Positions 9,865-17,499 of a DNA stretch of 64,000 nt are shown here, piece by piece; the first letter of the stretch is position 1, and each line of letters begins with the position of its first letter. The translations under genes were made by a program, and so were the position numbers. Location of the stretch: positions 62,001 to 126,000 of the forward strand of contig NZ_QPJD01000010.1 in NCBI RefSeq assembly GCF_003337375.1, written 5' to 3'. Under the pieces are notes generated by a model. The model was not told where the DNA came from, did not search any database, and was given only the letters and a program-made list of their open reading frames with translations. Origin of the DNA: Paenibacillus prosopidis (GTDB lineage Bacteria; Bacillota; Bacilli; Paenibacillales; Paenibacillaceae).

Positions 9865-9961
9865 AGGTTTAAAATTGTCCAAATAAAAAGTCTAATTCTG
9901 TCCAATTAAACGCTTTCATTTTTTCGATACAATGAAAGCGTAAACAAGACAGGTCATTGGG
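9865..9961 (+). promoter_or_regulatory. Duplicated promoter/operator cassette, copy 1 (GH30 gene)
   Basis: About 97 bp nearly identical to 14283-14380. In order it contains three direct half-sites (GTCCAAAT at 9877, GTCTAATT at 9890, GTCCAATT at 9900), an 11-bp perfect inverted repeat (ACGCTTTCATT 9910-9920, AATGAAAGCGT 9931-9941) and a -10 box TACAAT at 9928-9933 that overlaps the right arm. The -35 position (ATTAAA) is poor, which suits an activator-dependent promoter. I infer binding by the YesN-type regulator at 13229. Confidence 0.8.
9932..9947 (+). promoter_or_regulatory. cre-like CcpA site
   Basis: ATGAAAGCGTAAACAA matches the Bacillus cre consensus WTGNAANCGNWNNCWW at every position and overlaps the end of the -10 box. 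CcpA bound here would block transcription of the GH30 gene when a preferred sugar is present. Confidence 0.6.
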
Positions 9962-9991
9962 ACATTTTTATATACTCATGGGGGTAACGTT

Positions 9992-11335
9992 GTGGAAAAA
10001 GTAAACACGAGGTGGATTTCAAGCACGGAATCATCCGTATGGACAGATAAACAATGTCAGACAGCCGCGCAAGGAGAAGCGAATCTATTCCTGACGAATG
10101 AGAAATATCAGCTATTAGACGGTTTTGGCGGCTGCTTTAACGAGCTCGGATTCGTTGCCTTAAGCCATTTGCCGGAAGAAGAGCGGGCGGGCTTGATGCA
10201 TTCCCTTTTCCATCCGGAGGGAGAGCATAAGTTCAGCATCTGCAGGCTTCCCATCGGTGCCAGCGATTACGCGATTGATTGGTACAGCCTAAACGAGACA
10301 GACGGAGATTTGGATATGGTACATTTCTCCATCGAGCGTGATCGTCAGTATTTAATTCCTTATATTAAAGAAGCGCTGAAATTAAATCCGGACTTGAAGC
10401 TGTTTGCATCGCCATGGAGTCCGCCTACCTGGATGAAGTTTCCGAAAGCTTATAACTACGGTACTTTGCGCTGGGAAAAGGACATCCTGGAGGCTTACGC
10501 GCTATACTTCGTAAAGTTCGTGGAAGCGTATCGCGAAGAAGGCATTATCATTCACCAGGTACATGTCCAGAACGAAGTGGTCGCGGACCAGAAATTTCCT
10601 TCCTGCGTATGGACGGGCGAGCAGCTGCGCGAATTCATCCGCGATTATTTGGGATCCACCTTCGAGCAACATGGATTGGATACTGAAATCTGGCTGGGAA
10701 CCATCAATGCGCCTGAGGCGTGGGATGAGTGGATTAAGAAAAAAACGACGGATTTTGATGCCTATGCGCATACCGTATTGAGCGATCCTGAAGCTTACAA
10801 GTATGTCAAAGGCGTCGGTTATCAATGGGCAGGCAAGCATGCGATTCAAAGAACCGTTCAAAGCTATCCGGAGCTTCGTTACATGCAGACGGAAAATGAA
10901 TGTGGAGACGGCGAAAACACATGGTTTTATGCGAGATATGTGTTCAACCTGTACCAGCATTATTTTTCAAATGGGGTCAACGCCTATATTTACTGGAACA
11001 TGGTGCTTGAGCCGAAGGGAAGAAGTACTTGGGGCTGGGAGCAAAACGCTATGATTACGGTTGATCCTGCCTCAAAAGAGTCGAAGCGCAACCCTGAGTT
11101 TTATGTTATGAAGCATTTTGCCCACTTTACAAGTCCGAATGATAGACGGATCGGCTTGAAGGGCCCATGGTCAGGGAATGCTATTGCCTTCGAAAAGCCG
11201 GACGGAACGAAAGTGATCGTCATAGCGAACCCGTTTAAAGAAACGAGGGAGCTGCGGTTGTCGAACGGTTCTGCCGTTCAAACCTTCCAGCTTGAATCCG
11301 AATCCTTTAATACAATCGTTCTCCGTAACGGATGA
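9992..11335 (+). CDS. GH30 family glycoside hydrolase (glucosylceramidase-like)
   Basis: A beta-glycosidase of 447 residues with no signal peptide, so probably cytoplasmic and acting on imported oligosaccharides. The clan-A (beta/alpha)8 catalytic pair can be read as the acid/base Glu in HVQNEVV and the nucleophile Glu in QTENECGDG. A short beta domain forms the C terminus. The start is GTG 9992 with GGGGGT upstream. The gene has its own copy of the promoter used by the transport operon at 14394, so both should respond to the same inducer. The exact linkage cut (glucoside, galactoside or other) cannot be told. Confidence 0.9.
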   Translation: MEKVNTRWISSTESSVWTDKQCQTAAQGEANLFLTNEKYQLLDGFGGCFNELGFVALSHLPEEERAGLMHSLFHPEGEHKFSICRLPIGASDYAIDWYSLNETDGDLDMVHFSIERDRQYLIPYIKEALKLNPDLKLFASPWSPPTWMKFPKAYNYGTLRWEKDILEAYALYFVKFVEAYREEGIIIHQVHVQNEVVADQKFPSCVWTGEQLREFIRDYLGSTFEQHGLDTEIWLGTINAPEAWDEWIKKKTTDFDAYAHTVLSDPEAYKYVKGVGYQWAGKHAIQRTVQSYPELRYMQTENECGDGENTWFYARYVFNLYQHYFSNGVNAYIYWNMVLEPKGRSTWGWEQNAMITVDPASKESKRNPEFYVMKHFAHFTSPNDRRIGLKGPWSGNAIAFEKPDGTKVIVIANPFKETRELRLSNGSAVQTFQLESESFNTIVLRNG

Positions 11336-11349
11336 CGAAAGTATAGCGA

Positions 11350-11384
11350 CTAACGCCTCCGTTTTAACGGGGCGTTAGTTTTTT
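11350..11384 (+). terminator. Rho-independent terminator
   Basis: CTAACGCC pairs with GGCGTTAG (plus CCG with CGG inside), followed by TTTTTT. It separates the GH30 gene from the kinase/regulator pair. Confidence 0.88.
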
Positions 11385-11454
11385 GCTATAATACGATTCT
11401 AACGGAGTTCGGGTATCCTATAGACGAGAGAAAGGCAGAAGGTGAGGATTATCC

Positions 11455-13236
11455 ATGTTTGCGAAGCTCATACGTATGTTATCGGATCCCTTCCGGCGCA
11501 GTATACGCAACAAATTGATTTTGACAATGATTATATTATCGGTTATTCCGATTATCGCTGTAACCGTTCTCGCAGCCGAAAATAACCGGAAGTCGATGGA
11601 AGCAGAAGTGATCAGCACGAATTTGTCCAGTATGAAGTGGACAGGCATATATCTGGGGGAGCAATTTGCGCAGTTAAACAATCTTATTTATACGGTACTT
11701 ATAAGTCCCCAATTAAACGATTATATGGCTAATACGGAGGGTGTCAGTCTCTCCTACCAATTTGCCGCGCAAAAAAATATAATCGAAACGCTTACCAATT
11801 TATTTTATTCAGCAGGCAATCATGTGATTGGCGTCGAGCTTTACTTGAATGAGCCCAGCAAATTATTCACAATTAGCGCATTCCAGAATGACATTGAATC
11901 CGTATCCGCCATCCCCTCGCCCTTTAAGCAATTGTTCGAACAAAACAAGGATTTTTATATACAGTCAAATAACGGAGACCAAGATGACTTTCAACTGATC
12001 CGAAGCATCAACCGATTCGAAAATCAGGAGAAGCTGGGCGGGATCTCCTTGGAAATCCGTTGGTCTATGCTGGATCAGACATTGGATCTGCTCGGACGCG
12101 GTGACGAGCATACCGTGCTCATCGCAGGACCTGACGGGAAAATCTTATATCAGCGGGAGGGCCAGCCGCCTTCACAGGAAATTATGCGGCAGATCGAACA
12201 AACAGATGACGGACAAGGCTTTATCCGTATGCCGGAGGAGTATATATTCTACAATACGATTGACCCCGTTGGATTGAAGCTGGTGACCATCATTCCGAAC
12301 AGCTTTATCAATAAGAGCGCTCAGGAGACCATGCGTTTCGGTATAATCGTTGGGGGAATTTCCGTAGCAGTCTCGATATTGATTGCGGCTTATATGGCTT
12401 GGCGCATGGCGACTCCGATCGTAAGCCTGGCAAGATCGATGCAAGGACTCGGTTTAATTAAGGAAACGGAGGTTCCGCTTAGCAACCGGGTTGACGAAAT
12501 CGGATTGCTCGAAACGAAGCTTCATAACATGTCTTACCGGATAAAGGAACATATTAAAACGGAATACAGCATCAGTCTGGAAAAAAAGACGGCAGAGCTC
12601 AAAGCGCTTCAAGCGCAAATTAATCCCCATTTTCTACAAAATACGCTGCAAATGATCGGCAGTATGCTGTTCACCAAAAAGCCGGCCGAAAGCTATGAAA
12701 TTATCCGGTCGCTCAGCGAAATGTTCCGGTACATCATTCGGGATCCGGACGAGCTGGCGTCTTTAAAATCAGAAATTGATCATTTGAACAATTACATGCT
12801 CATTCAGAAGCAGCGTTTTTCAGCCAGACTTAACTACACGACCGATATAGACGAGTCCGTGATGAGATGCTCCATTCCGAAGCTGACCCTTCAACCGATT
12901 GTAGAAAATGCCTTTTTCCACGGGCTGGACACGAAACCGGGGAACTGGGAGCTCGATGTGTCAGTCGTTCGTGAGCCATCTGCGGTTTGTATCCGAATAC
13001 GAGACAATGGTGTCGGAATCGGTACGGACAGGCTAGCTGAGCTGCGTTCCCGGCTTAGCAATCAGAGTGGACAAGTGTGGACCTATGGAAGCCGGATCGG
13101 TTTGCAAAATGTAGCTTCCCGCATTTATATGCATTTTGGAGCGGAGTATGGGATATCGGTCGAGAGCGAGTTAGCGAAGGGAACGGTCGTAACGGTACGA
13201 ATTCCTTTTGAAACCGGAGGTAATAATCATGTATAA
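11455..13236 (+). CDS. YesM-type sensor histidine kinase
   Basis: Membrane kinase of 593 residues with a membrane segment at about residues 22-42, an extracellular sensor domain, a second membrane segment at about 300-320, HAMP and a His_kinase domain. The phospho-acceptor is in QINPHFLQNTL (the usual Tyr is Gln here); the N box is IVENAFFHG and the G box RDNGVGIG. Its 3' end overlaps the response regulator start by 8 bases. It lies between the GH30 gene and the ABC importer and presumably senses the glycan taken up by that importer. Confidence 0.94.
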   Translation: MFAKLIRMLSDPFRRSIRNKLILTMIILSVIPIIAVTVLAAENNRKSMEAEVISTNLSSMKWTGIYLGEQFAQLNNLIYTVLISPQLNDYMANTEGVSLSYQFAAQKNIIETLTNLFYSAGNHVIGVELYLNEPSKLFTISAFQNDIESVSAIPSPFKQLFEQNKDFYIQSNNGDQDDFQLIRSINRFENQEKLGGISLEIRWSMLDQTLDLLGRGDEHTVLIAGPDGKILYQREGQPPSQEIMRQIEQTDDGQGFIRMPEEYIFYNTIDPVGLKLVTIIPNSFINKSAQETMRFGIIVGGISVAVSILIAAYMAWRMATPIVSLARSMQGLGLIKETEVPLSNRVDEIGLLETKLHNMSYRIKEHIKTEYSISLEKKTAELKALQAQINPHFLQNTLQMIGSMLFTKKPAESYEIIRSLSEMFRYIIRDPDELASLKSEIDHLNNYMLIQKQRFSARLNYTTDIDESVMRCSIPKLTLQPIVENAFFHGLDTKPGNWELDVSVVREPSAVCIRIRDNGVGIGTDRLAELRSRLSNQSGQVWTYGSRIGLQNVASRIYMHFGAEYGISVESELAKGTVVTVRIPFETGGNNHV

Positions 13237-14290
13237 AGTATTGCTTGTCGATGATGAAAGCTGGACACGGGACATTATTAGAGCTTTCGGCGAATGGGAA
13301 AAATTTGAAATGGATATTGTAGGTGAAGCGGACGACGGATTAGAAGCGCTGCGGCTTACGGAGCTATTAGCGCCGGAAGTCGTTATTACAGATATGCGTA
13401 TGCCGGGAGCAGACGGCATGCAGCTGCTTCGAATGCTGAACGACCGATTTCCTGAAATCAAAGTCATCGTGGTGAGCGGGTATGATGACTTCAATTATGC
13501 GAAGCATGCACTCCGTTACCGGGCAGTCGATTATTTGCTCAAGCCGGTTGATCCGAAAGAACTGAACGCGGCGCTGCAAAATTGTAAAAGCGAGCTGGAG
13601 GCTGCTCTTCAAGACCGCAGTGCGATGTCGCTCGATCTCGATATCTCCTATTTGTTGTCCTCTTATAAGCAATTGCTGCGGACCCATTTCAACGAATTGA
13701 ATAAGGAAGGCGTCGCTGCAACACTACAGCAAATGACCGGGGAGCTGGAACGAAACGGAATCAAGAAAGCGGGCATGCTGGAACAGGTTGTACAGGAGAT
13801 GCTGCTGCTCTTAAAGGAGCTGATGTTTGCCAACTCTCTCGACAGCGAGAGTCTCCATGCGCCTTATAGCCATGATGCTCTTGCTTCCAGTGCGAATATG
13901 ACCTCGTTTTTAATCCAACATTATGAAGATACATTAGAACAGCTCATTCACCAGCGAAAGTTTAAAAATAAGTTGAATTTGGAGGAAGTTAAGCAGTTTA
14001 TCGAGATGCATTTTGCGGAATCCGTTACGCTGGAGCAATTGGCGAGAGCCTTTTTCGTTAGCAAGGAATATTTGAGCAAGGTATTCAAACTGGAATTCGG
14101 CCGCAACGTAACCGATTATATTTTGTTTCTGCGGATGGAGAAGGCGAAGGAATGGCTCGCCGATGAAAGCATTCCGATCAAAGCGGTAGCCGAGATGGCC
14201 GGCTATGAGGATGTTACGTATTTTTATCGCGTATTTAAGAAACACTTTGGAATTGCGCCGGGTGAAATGAGAAAAAGCGGCGAGGTTTAA
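13229..14290 (+). CDS. YesN-type response regulator with AraC DNA-binding domain
   Basis: A 353-residue partner of the preceding kinase. The receiver domain has the acidic pair Asp8-Asp9, phospho-acceptor Asp55 in ITDMRMP and Lys in LLKPVD; the C-terminal AraC domain covers about residues 255-350. CGGAGG lies 8 bases before ATG 13229, so an upstream TTG at 13208 is unlikely. The stop codon lies inside the second copy of the duplicated promoter cassette. I infer that this protein activates both cassettes, hence the GH30 gene and the importer/GH42 operon. Confidence 0.93.
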   Translation: MYKVLLVDDESWTRDIIRAFGEWEKFEMDIVGEADDGLEALRLTELLAPEVVITDMRMPGADGMQLLRMLNDRFPEIKVIVVSGYDDFNYAKHALRYRAVDYLLKPVDPKELNAALQNCKSELEAALQDRSAMSLDLDISYLLSSYKQLLRTHFNELNKEGVAATLQQMTGELERNGIKKAGMLEQVVQEMLLLLKELMFANSLDSESLHAPYSHDALASSANMTSFLIQHYEDTLEQLIHQRKFKNKLNLEEVKQFIEMHFAESVTLEQLARAFFVSKEYLSKVFKLEFGRNVTDYILFLRMEKAKEWLADESIPIKAVAEMAGYEDVTYFYRVFKKHFGIAPGEMRKSGEV

Positions 14291-14380
14291 AAATGTCCAA
14301 ACAAAGAGTCTAATTCTGTCCAATTAAACGCTTTCATTTTTTAGATACAATGAAAGCGTAAACAAAAACAAGTCATTGGG
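14283..14380 (+). promoter_or_regulatory. Duplicated promoter/operator cassette, copy 2 (importer operon)
   Basis: About 98 bp matching 9865-9961 with a handful of substitutions and one 1-base length difference. Half-sites GTCCAAAC, GTCTAATT and GTCCAATT begin at 14295, 14308 and 14318 with the same 13- and 10-base steps. The 11-bp inverted repeat is at 14328-14338 and 14349-14359, with -10 TACAAT at 14346-14351. It begins inside the last codons of the response regulator gene, which suggests that this copy is the original and the one before the GH30 gene the derivative. Confidence 0.8.
14350..14365 (+). promoter_or_regulatory. cre-like CcpA site
   Basis: ATGAAAGCGTAAACAA, identical in sequence and position to the cre-like site before the GH30 gene. 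It predicts catabolite repression of the importer and GH42 operon. Confidence 0.6.
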
Positions 14381-14393
14381 AGGTCAAAATTAG

Positions 14394-15686
14394 ATGAAAA
14401 AGATCGTGAAAGGCTTACTCGTTACCGTCTTGGCAACAACGCTGCTCGCAGGCTGCGGGGGCAAGGAAAACAACACTGGAAATACAGAAGGCGCGGCGGC
14501 CGGCGGCGAAGCGAAAAGCGTGACGCTGAAAATGTTTATTGCCCAGCCGCGGTTAAAGGAGCATTACGATAAATACATTGCGGATTTCGTAGCGAAAGAG
14601 AAGGCAGATAAAAATATCGACGTTACGGTCCAGCTCGAAATGCCGACTGCCGACAATGCGGCTCAAATTTTAAAAACGCGTCTGGCATCTAACGATGCGC
14701 CTGACATTTTCGCACTTCATGCGATCAACGAAATTCCTTCCTATTACAAAGCAGGCTACCTGGAGGATTTGTCCGGCCAGCCATTCGTCGGCAAGCTTCT
14801 GGATAGCGTAAAACCGTCCGTTACGACAACCGACGGCAAAGTCGTTGCCGTTCCTTTGGAAACGTTATCGTGGGGCTACTTATACAACAAAAAAATATTT
14901 GCAGATCTGGGACTAACGCCTCCAACAACGTTGACAGAAATGAAAGCGGTTATCGAGAAGCTGAAGTCGAGCAATGTAACGCCGTTTGTACTTTCTTATA
15001 AAGAGGCGTGGATTCCGCAGCTTGTGCTTCCGCTTGCTGCAGGCGCGCTTATCAATACGGAGAATGCAGATTTCATTGACCGTATGAATAAAGATGAAGG
15101 CTCGTTTACCGAAATGAAATCGATGTTCGACATTTTCGACCTGATCAACGCAAATGGTACTGAGAAAGCAACAGAGGTTGGCGGCGATGACGGCGCTGCG
15201 GCATTCGCGGCAGGCAAAGGCGCAATGTGGCTGCAAGGTCCTTGGTATGCGGAAACGATTTTGAAATCGAATCCTGAGCTTGATTTCGGAGTGGCTCCGC
15301 TGCCGATCAATGATAATCCTGAAGCAACCTTAATTAATTTGAGTGCTTCGACTTCTTTAGCCGTATCGAAGAGCAGCAAGAACAAAGAAGTTGCGCTTGA
15401 TTTCATCAACTATGTTTTGGACGATACCGCTTCTAATGATTTCTTCCAAGCGCTTAAGTTCAATCCAATCGCAACCGTGCATACGTACGAAAGCTATCCT
15501 TGGGTAAATGATGCTACCGAATATGTGAAGAATGGAAAATCTTATCAAGATCCTGCAATTCCGCAATCCGTCAAGGATGAGGTCGGCAAAGGGCTTCAAG
15601 CTTACTATGCGGGACAAATTTCGCAAGACGATGTTCTGAAAGCACTTGATAAAGCTTGGAAGTCTTTTAACAAAGTAAACAAGTAA
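14394..15686 (+). CDS. Sugar ABC importer substrate-binding lipoprotein
   Basis: Family-1 solute-binding protein of 430 residues. The signal sequence begins KKIVKG and ends in the lipobox LLAGC with Cys21 lipidated, followed by a Gly/Asn linker. Central motifs (DAPDIFALHA, WGYLYNKKIF) are typical of oligosaccharide-binding proteins. It heads an operon with two permeases and a GH42 beta-galactosidase, which points to galactose-containing oligosaccharides. The strong regulated promoter lies at 14283-14380. Confidence 0.94.
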   Translation: MKKIVKGLLVTVLATTLLAGCGGKENNTGNTEGAAAGGEAKSVTLKMFIAQPRLKEHYDKYIADFVAKEKADKNIDVTVQLEMPTADNAAQILKTRLASNDAPDIFALHAINEIPSYYKAGYLEDLSGQPFVGKLLDSVKPSVTTTDGKVVAVPLETLSWGYLYNKKIFADLGLTPPTTLTEMKAVIEKLKSSNVTPFVLSYKEAWIPQLVLPLAAGALINTENADFIDRMNKDEGSFTEMKSMFDIFDLINANGTEKATEVGGDDGAAAFAAGKGAMWLQGPWYAETILKSNPELDFGVAPLPINDNPEATLINLSASTSLAVSKSSKNKEVALDFINYVLDDTASNDFFQALKFNPIATVHTYESYPWVNDATEYVKNGKSYQDPAIPQSVKDEVGKGLQAYYAGQISQDDVLKALDKAWKSFNKVNK

Positions 15687-15696
15687 CAGCACCCGG

Positions 15697-15740
15697 GATG
15701 AGGGGAAGACGGAGTTCCTTCTTTCCTTCATCCTCATTTT
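15697..15740 (+). terminator. Weak intra-operon hairpin with T tract
   Basis: ATGAGG pairs with CCTCAT, followed by six T residues, between the binding-protein gene and its permeases. Partial termination or 3'-end stabilisation here would raise binding protein over permease, as is common in such operons. The stem is short and interrupted. Confidence 0.45.
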
Positions 15741-15772
15741 TTAGACACAAATATAGGAGAGGGGCGAATATT

Positions 15773-16657
15773 GTGCCGATCAAGAGCTACAAAAAATACT
15801 TCTCGCTTTTCACGTTCGTCGCGCCCGCATTTATTTTATATGCCATCTTCCTGCTTATACCAACGGTAGGCGGTATGTTTTACAGCTTTACGGATTGGAA
15901 TGGCCTAAACACAGATTATGAATTCATTGGCCTCGGCAACTTTATCGAAGCCATTACAGAGGATCCGGACTTCATCGGTTCATTATTTTTCACGTTGAAG
16001 TATGTGCTGTTCATGATTGTTCTTCAAAATGTGTTCGCTTTGCTGCTGGCCGTATTTATTGAGTCGCGTGCCAAAAGCAAAGGCTTCTTCCGGACCATCT
16101 TCTTTATGCCGAATATGATCAGCACGATCATCAGCGCGTTCATGTGGACGTTCGTATTCGCTCAGGTGCTGCCTCAGCTCGCTGAGAAGACAGCGATTAC
16201 GTTTTTGGACCAAGCATGGATCGGTGACCCGAAGGTGAGCTTCTTCTCCATTCTTACCGTCTCGCTCTGGAATGGCGTCGGATATATGATGATCATTTAT
16301 TTGGCCGGTCTGCAGGGCGTTCCTCAAAGCTTAAAGGAAGCTGCACTTATTGACGGAGCGACTCCATTCCAAACGTTCCGCAGCGTTACGCTTCCGATGA
16401 TTACGCATGCCATTACGATTTGCTTCTTCCTTACGCTGAACGGTGCTTTTAAAGTGTTTGAGGTTGTGTATGGCTTAACCGGGGGCGGCCCGGGACGGAG
16501 CACGCAGGTCATAACGATGAACATCTTTGAGGAAGCGTTCTCGAATAACTTCCGGTATGGCTATGCAAGCGCGAAATCGGTTATCCTATTCGTTATTATC
16601 CTTATTTTCACATTCATACAAATTCAAGTTATGAAAAAGAGAGAGGTGGAAGCATGA
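15773..16657 (+). CDS. Sugar ABC importer permease (MalF type)
   Basis: Integral membrane subunit of about 294 residues with six predicted membrane segments. The cytoplasmic EAA loop reads EAALIDGATPFQTFRSVTLP. I take the GTG at 15773, preceded by AGGAGAGG; the longer open frame from 15698 would translate the intergenic hairpin. The end overlaps the next permease by four bases (ATGA). It pairs with that permease to form the channel for the binding protein at 14394. Confidence 0.93.
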   Translation: MPIKSYKKYFSLFTFVAPAFILYAIFLLIPTVGGMFYSFTDWNGLNTDYEFIGLGNFIEAITEDPDFIGSLFFTLKYVLFMIVLQNVFALLLAVFIESRAKSKGFFRTIFFMPNMISTIISAFMWTFVFAQVLPQLAEKTAITFLDQAWIGDPKVSFFSILTVSLWNGVGYMMIIYLAGLQGVPQSLKEAALIDGATPFQTFRSVTLPMITHAITICFFLTLNGAFKVFEVVYGLTGGGPGRSTQVITMNIFEEAFSNNFRYGYASAKSVILFVIILIFTFIQIQVMKKREVEA

Positions 16658-17481
16658 GTCAGAAAAAATCAACCTCCCTGCTTATTACCGTTTTGTTGTC
16701 GATCATGGCAGCCGTTTCCTTCTTTCCGATTTATCTGGCTGTCATTAATTCCTTTAAGTCGCAAGGCGAAATGTTCAGCTCATTCGTTGCTTTACCAACA
16801 AAGATCCATTTTGGCAACTATGTCGATGCCTTTCAACAAATTAACTTGCTGAATAGCACGTTCAATTCGGTAATTATATCGGTGCTCGGAATCGGCGGAA
16901 TTGTATTTTGCGCCGCGCTGGCCGGCTATAAGCTTTCCCGTACGAGCGGAAGGCTGAGCAATCTCATCTTCTTCCTCTTTATCGCATCGATGCTCGTTCC
17001 GTTTCATTCGATCATGATCCCGTTGACTAGAATGGCCAAAACCCTATCTGTACAAGGCAGCACGTATGGGCTGGCGATCATATATATCGGACTTGGCGTT
17101 AATATGGCGATCTTCCTTTACCACGGCTTCGTGAAGTCGATTCCGAGAGAGCTGGAGGAAGCGGCGCAAATTGATGGCTGTAACGAATACCAAACCTTTT
17201 TCAAAATTATATTTCCGCTGCTGGTACCGATTACCGTAACGATTGCCATACTCGATTTCCTATGGATTTGGAATGACTTCCTGCTGCCGCTGCTTATGCT
17301 AACGGATACGGACAACTACACGTTGATTTTATCTACGAACACGTTGTTCGGCGAGTACAACAAAGAATGGTCGCTTATTTTGGCGGCACTCGTCTTGACG
17401 GCGATTCCTGTCATTATTATTTATTCGTTCTTCCAAAGGTTCATTATGCACGGTATTGCCGAGGGTGCGATTAAAGGTTAA
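16654..17481 (+). CDS. Sugar ABC importer permease (MalG type)
   Basis: Second channel subunit, 275 residues, six membrane segments, with the EAA motif EAAQIDGCNEYQTFFKIIFP. Translation is coupled to the first permease through an ATGA overlap. The GH42 gene follows after 18 bases. No ATPase is encoded here; these importers in Bacillus and relatives commonly share one MsmX-type ATPase encoded elsewhere. Confidence 0.93.
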   Translation: MSQKKSTSLLITVLLSIMAAVSFFPIYLAVINSFKSQGEMFSSFVALPTKIHFGNYVDAFQQINLLNSTFNSVIISVLGIGGIVFCAALAGYKLSRTSGRLSNLIFFLFIASMLVPFHSIMIPLTRMAKTLSVQGSTYGLAIIYIGLGVNMAIFLYHGFVKSIPRELEEAAQIDGCNEYQTFFKIIFPLLVPITVTIAILDFLWIWNDFLLPLLMLTDTDNYTLILSTNTLFGEYNKEWSLILAALVLTAIPVIIIYSFFQRFIMHGIAEGAIKG

Positions 17482-17499
17482 AAGTGAAGGAGCTCTTAT

